NCBI GenBank assembly: GCA_927797885.1
Contig: OV696605.1
Span: 1,277,157 to 1,341,156 of the forward strand
Origin: Gloeomargaritales cyanobacterium VI4D9
GTDB taxonomy: Bacteria; Cyanobacteriota; Cyanobacteriia; Gloeomargaritales; Gloeomargaritaceae
Length of the DNA: 64,000 bases
Direction of reading: 5' to 3'
The notes beneath the pieces are model-generated. The model did no database searches and was not told the origin of the DNA. It saw only the letters and a list, made by a program, of their open reading frames with translations. Shown here one piece after another: positions 61,368-64,000 of the stretch. Both the position numbers and the translations under genes were made by a program. Positions within the stretch are counted from its first letter, which is position 1. Every line of letters begins with the position of its first letter.

Positions 61368-63392
61368 ATGGAAACGCCCCGTCTGCACCCCGACACCATC
61401 GAACAGGTGCGGCAGAAAGTGGACATCGTGGATGTGGTCTCCACCCGGGTGGTTTTGCGACACCAGGGAAAGGGGTTGGTGGGCTTGTGTCCGTTCCATG
61501 AGGACAAAAAACCCAGCTTTCACGTCAGTCCCCAAAAACAGTTGTACCACTGCTTCAGTTGCGGGGCGGGCGGCGATGCGATCAAATTTCTCATGGAATT
61601 GGGGAAAACCTCGTTTCATGAGGTGGTTTTGGATTTAGCTCACCGCTACCAAGTCCCGATTCAAACCCTGGAACCCGCCCAACAGGAACAGTATCAGCAA
61701 CAACGTTCCCGACGGCAACAACTCTACGAAATTTTGGCGGTGGCGGGGCATTTTTATGAATACGCCCTGGGGCAAAAAAACAATCAAATGGTGCGGGATT
61801 ATTTAACTCAAAAACGGCAATTAACCCCGGAGACCATTAAAACTTTTCAACTCGGTTATGCGCCGCATGGTTGGCAAACCCTCACCAGTTATTTGGTGGA
61901 ACATAAGGGGTTTCCCGCGCCCCTAGTGGCAGAAGCCGGGTTGATTGTCCAGCGGGAAAATGGCGGTTATTACGACCGCTTTCGCAACCGTTTGATGATC
62001 CCGATCCGGGACAGCCAAGGGCGGATCATTGGCTTTGGGGGACGCAGTTTGGATGGGGAAGAACCCAAGTATCTCAACTCCCCGGAAACCCCTTTATTTA
62101 ATAAAAGCCAAACCCTTTTTGCCCTGGATCAGGCGAAGGATGCCATTGCCCGCCAGGATCAGGTGTTGGTGGTGGAAGGGTATTTCGATGCGATTGCCCT
62201 GCACCAAGCGGGGTTGACCCACACGGTCGCCGTCCTGGGAACCGCCCTCAATGCCGACCAGGTGCGCCTACTGTTGCGTTACACCGAATCCAAGCGGGTG
62301 ATTTTGAATTTTGATGCGGACAAAGCCGGACAAAAGGCGGTGGAGCGGGTGATCGGTGAGGTGAAAGACTTGGCTTACAAAGGGGAAGTATCATTACATA
62401 TTCTGTACTTGCCCGAGGGGAAAGATGCCGCCGAATATCTGCAACAGCATTCCGCCAGCGATTATCAAACCCTGGTGCAGGCGGCACCCCTGTGGTTGGA
62501 CTGGCAAATTAATCAGATTCTATTGCAACGGGACAGCCAACGCCCGGATGAATTTCAGTTGATCCTCAAACAACTCGCCGCCCTGCTCCGGCAAATTCCC
62601 AACCCCGCCCTGCGCCTGCGCTACATCAGTTTGGCGGTAAATGACTTAAGCAAGGGCAATTCCCGCCTGGTTCTGCAACTGGAAGCCTATCTGAACCGCC
62701 TCCTGCGCTGGCGTGAGGACCACCCCCGCCGTCCGCCCCCCGCCCCCGTCACCAGTGCCAACTTACTGGAAGCCGCCGAAGCCCAACTATTACGCATTTA
62801 TCTGCATTTGCCCGCCCTGCGCCAACGGGTGGTGGATGCCCTCGAGGAGTGGGATTTGGCGTTTTGTAGCCGTAGCCATCGGTGGCTCTGGCAACAGATT
62901 CGGGACATGGAGCAGAAGGTTGCCCAGACCGGCGGCGTGCCCCACACCCTGGATTTGATTGTGGGTCTGCAACGGCTGTACCAGGAAGCCCCCGAGCCAA
63001 TGCGCCAGGTGCAAGGGTTATTCCAGTTGGACGAGGTGACGGAATTGGAACTGTGCCAACCCCATTTGGTGATCCAATCGGCGGTGGCGACGATGGCGCG
63101 GGTGATTTGTGAAAAAAATTGCAAACAATTGCTTTCCCTGTGGCAAGAACGCAGTACCTTACTCGCCCAGACCCAGGAGCAGGAGCAACGCCAAGCCCTG
63201 CTCGCCGAACTTCAACGCCTGCAAGATTCCATTCACACGGAAAAAAGCTACCTGGAAAACCTGGATCGGCAACGCTGTCTGCACCCGGGTCGCCCTTATC
63301 CCTCAGATTCAAAATCAGTAATTACAGAAATTAATAACATGATATTTGATGATATGATAGTCACAGGTAGTTGCGAAGATATAAGCGAATAA
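61368..63392 (+). CDS. dnaG: DNA primase with an apparently foreign C-terminal tail
   Basis: DnaG makes RNA primers at the replication fork. The CHC2 zinc finger (CPFHEDKKPSFHVSPQKQLYHCFSCGAGGDAI) is near residues 40-75. The catalytic core and Toprim domain follow (IIGFGGRSLDG, DQVLVVEGYFDAIALHQAG, NFDADKAGQKAV). The C-terminal helicase-interacting region reaches the usual LQDSIHTEKSYLENLDRQR near residue 640. The last ~30 residues (SDSKSVITEINNMIFDD...) are AT-rich in codons and unlike DnaG tails. Base composition shifts abruptly at about 63305, so acquired DNA seems to have replaced the native end. Confidence 0.94.
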   Translation: METPRLHPDTIEQVRQKVDIVDVVSTRVVLRHQGKGLVGLCPFHEDKKPSFHVSPQKQLYHCFSCGAGGDAIKFLMELGKTSFHEVVLDLAHRYQVPIQTLEPAQQEQYQQQRSRRQQLYEILAVAGHFYEYALGQKNNQMVRDYLTQKRQLTPETIKTFQLGYAPHGWQTLTSYLVEHKGFPAPLVAEAGLIVQRENGGYYDRFRNRLMIPIRDSQGRIIGFGGRSLDGEEPKYLNSPETPLFNKSQTLFALDQAKDAIARQDQVLVVEGYFDAIALHQAGLTHTVAVLGTALNADQVRLLLRYTESKRVILNFDADKAGQKAVERVIGEVKDLAYKGEVSLHILYLPEGKDAAEYLQQHSASDYQTLVQAAPLWLDWQINQILLQRDSQRPDEFQLILKQLAALLRQIPNPALRLRYISLAVNDLSKGNSRLVLQLEAYLNRLLRWREDHPRRPPPAPVTSANLLEAAEAQLLRIYLHLPALRQRVVDALEEWDLAFCSRSHRWLWQQIRDMEQKVAQTGGVPHTLDLIVGLQRLYQEAPEPMRQVQGLFQLDEVTELELCQPHLVIQSAVATMARVICEKNCKQLLSLWQERSTLLAQTQEQEQRQALLAELQRLQDSIHTEKSYLENLDRQRCLHPGRPYPSDSKSVITEINNMIFDDMIVTGSCEDISE

Positions 63393-63396
63393 AATC

Positions 63397-63840
63397 ATGT
63401 TTAGTCAAGACCCATATCAAGATTTTATCAGTCGTCTAAAATTGTTGGTTAGAAAGTATCCTGACCTCATGTTGACAACTTTAAGTAATATTTTCACTAT
63501 GCGTTTAATTGGTAACAAAACTCACGGGGATTTGGCAGAAATAGGGATTGCAGAATTTATCAATCAATATATGTATGATTTTCGCTCAGTCCATGTAGGA
63601 AAAGACTTATATCGAGCCAAGTCACAAGAAGAAGACATTAAAATAATTAATGAAATCAGTAATTTAGAATTTAATGTTAGTCTTAAAGCCTATGGTCACG
63701 GCCCACTTCAATTATCCACTGACAAAGACTCTCTTATGTTTCGCAGGCTTGAGCGGGAAAAGAAAGACATTATTAAAGATAATGAATTAAAATCTATTTT
63801 AAGGGCACCTCTATTAATTGATTTTGGGAGGGATTTGTGA
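63397..63840 (+). pseudogene. AT-rich acquired gene (restriction-endonuclease-like?) truncated by IS5-type element
   Basis: Starting four bases after dnaG, this frame encodes MFSQDPYQDFISRLKLLVRK... with THGDLAEIGIAEFINQYMYDFRSVHVGKDLYRAKSQEEDI and SLKAYGHGPLQLSTDKDSLMF. The wording resembles uncharacterised type II restriction endonucleases, but I cannot name one. From RAPLLIDFGRDL onward the codons are the terminal repeat of the insertion sequence at 63803, so the true C-terminus is gone. Codon use is far more AT-rich than the chromosome. Acquisition followed by IS disruption is the simplest reading. Confidence 0.6.
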
Positions 63841-64000
63841 GATAATTAGTATTAACGACGTGGAGAGGGAAAATGGGTCAAAAAGGATTTTGGGATGAGC
63901 AAGAGCGGCGGGAAAAACTCAATCAAAAAAAGCCCATGCTGAAGTGGCTCAATGAACATATTAACTGGGAAGATTTCCGCCCAATATTAGAAACAATATA
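63803..64000 (+). mobile_element. IS5-family-type insertion sequence, copy 2 (5' part only)
   Basis: GGGCACCTCTATT at 63803 starts the element. Over the visible 198 bases it is identical to the inverse of 4986-5183, through the transposase start. The two copies in opposite orientation about 58.6 kb apart can support inversion of the region between them by recombination. Confidence 0.92.
63873..64000 (+). CDS. IS5-family transposase, upstream frame (partial)
   Basis: The first ~42 codons (MGQKGFWDEQERREKLNQKK...) are the same as those of the copy starting at 5113 on the other strand. The window ends inside the gene. Confidence 0.92.
   Translation, partial: MGQKGFWDEQERREKLNQKKPMLKWLNEHINWEDFRPILETI

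Overview
The window is chromosomal DNA from a cyanobacterium. Diagnostic genes are psbA (photosystem II D1), psbY, a flavodiiron protein of the Flv1/Flv2 type, a DUF1830 gene, a GDT1-type manganese exporter, pdhA/pdhB, and lipid A genes. Gene density is high, GC looks a little above 50 percent, and there is no heterocyst or filament marker. A unicellular, possibly early-branching lineage (for example Gloeomargarita-like) fits, but that is a guess from gene style and not something the sequence proves.

Layout. 1-14.9 kb: a pentapeptide-repeat protein cut by the window edge, cysS overlapping a cobA-hemD fusion, an IS5-type insertion sequence beside the 3' remnant of an RNase D gene, a repeat-filled gap, a polyphosphate-glucokinase-like ROK kinase, an MlaF-like lipid ABC ATPase, ispE divergent from putA, then a lipase-like hydrolase, a degenerate MBL protein and a beta-lactamase-fold protein ending at a clear terminator. 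14.9-25 kb: sppA, a REC-GAF-GGDEF regulator, DUF1830, a B12-binding radical SAM protein, uvrC, pilD, ssb, a BtuF-like protein, then a yybP-ykoY manganese riboswitch in front of an Mnx/UPF0016 exporter, and a cytochrome-b561-like protein. 25-34.4 kb: a small EF-hand-like protein, pdhA-pdhB, psbY, a Ser/Thr kinase, and a leftward cluster (TM_helix channel, mutY, lpxA, lpxB). 34.4-37 kb: an intact IS4-family element inserted into a MITE, among other repeats. 37-49 kb: a CsgG-like protein, mscL, argB, a HIT protein, psbA with a clear promoter and terminator, a DUF58 protein, folK, a repeat island with a tRNA-Ser, rsfS, a methyltransferase, an SLH/glycine-zipper surface protein, and an acyl-CoA/ACP synthetase. 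49-56 kb: an ABC1 kinase, a flavodiiron protein, a DUF3445 protein, pepP and a second MBL-fold protein. 56.5-60.5 kb: an MgtA magnesium-ATPase locus with a leader of about 0.9 kb containing several small ORFs and strong RNA helices, plus a small membrane protein after mgtA. 60.5-64 kb: repeats, dnaG whose last ~30 codons look foreign, an AT-rich gene truncated by a second copy of the IS5-type element, and the start of that IS.

Two things stand out. First, the intergenic regions are packed with at least four families of short inverted-repeat elements (called A-D here). They are often nested, and one family (C) shares its terminal repeat with the resident IS5-type element. Second, divalent-metal homeostasis is regulated by RNA: a recognisable Mn2+ riboswitch on the exporter, and a long structured leader with leader-peptide-like ORFs on mgtA that I cannot assign to a known class. 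The mgtA leader is the best candidate for an undescribed regulatory system in this window.
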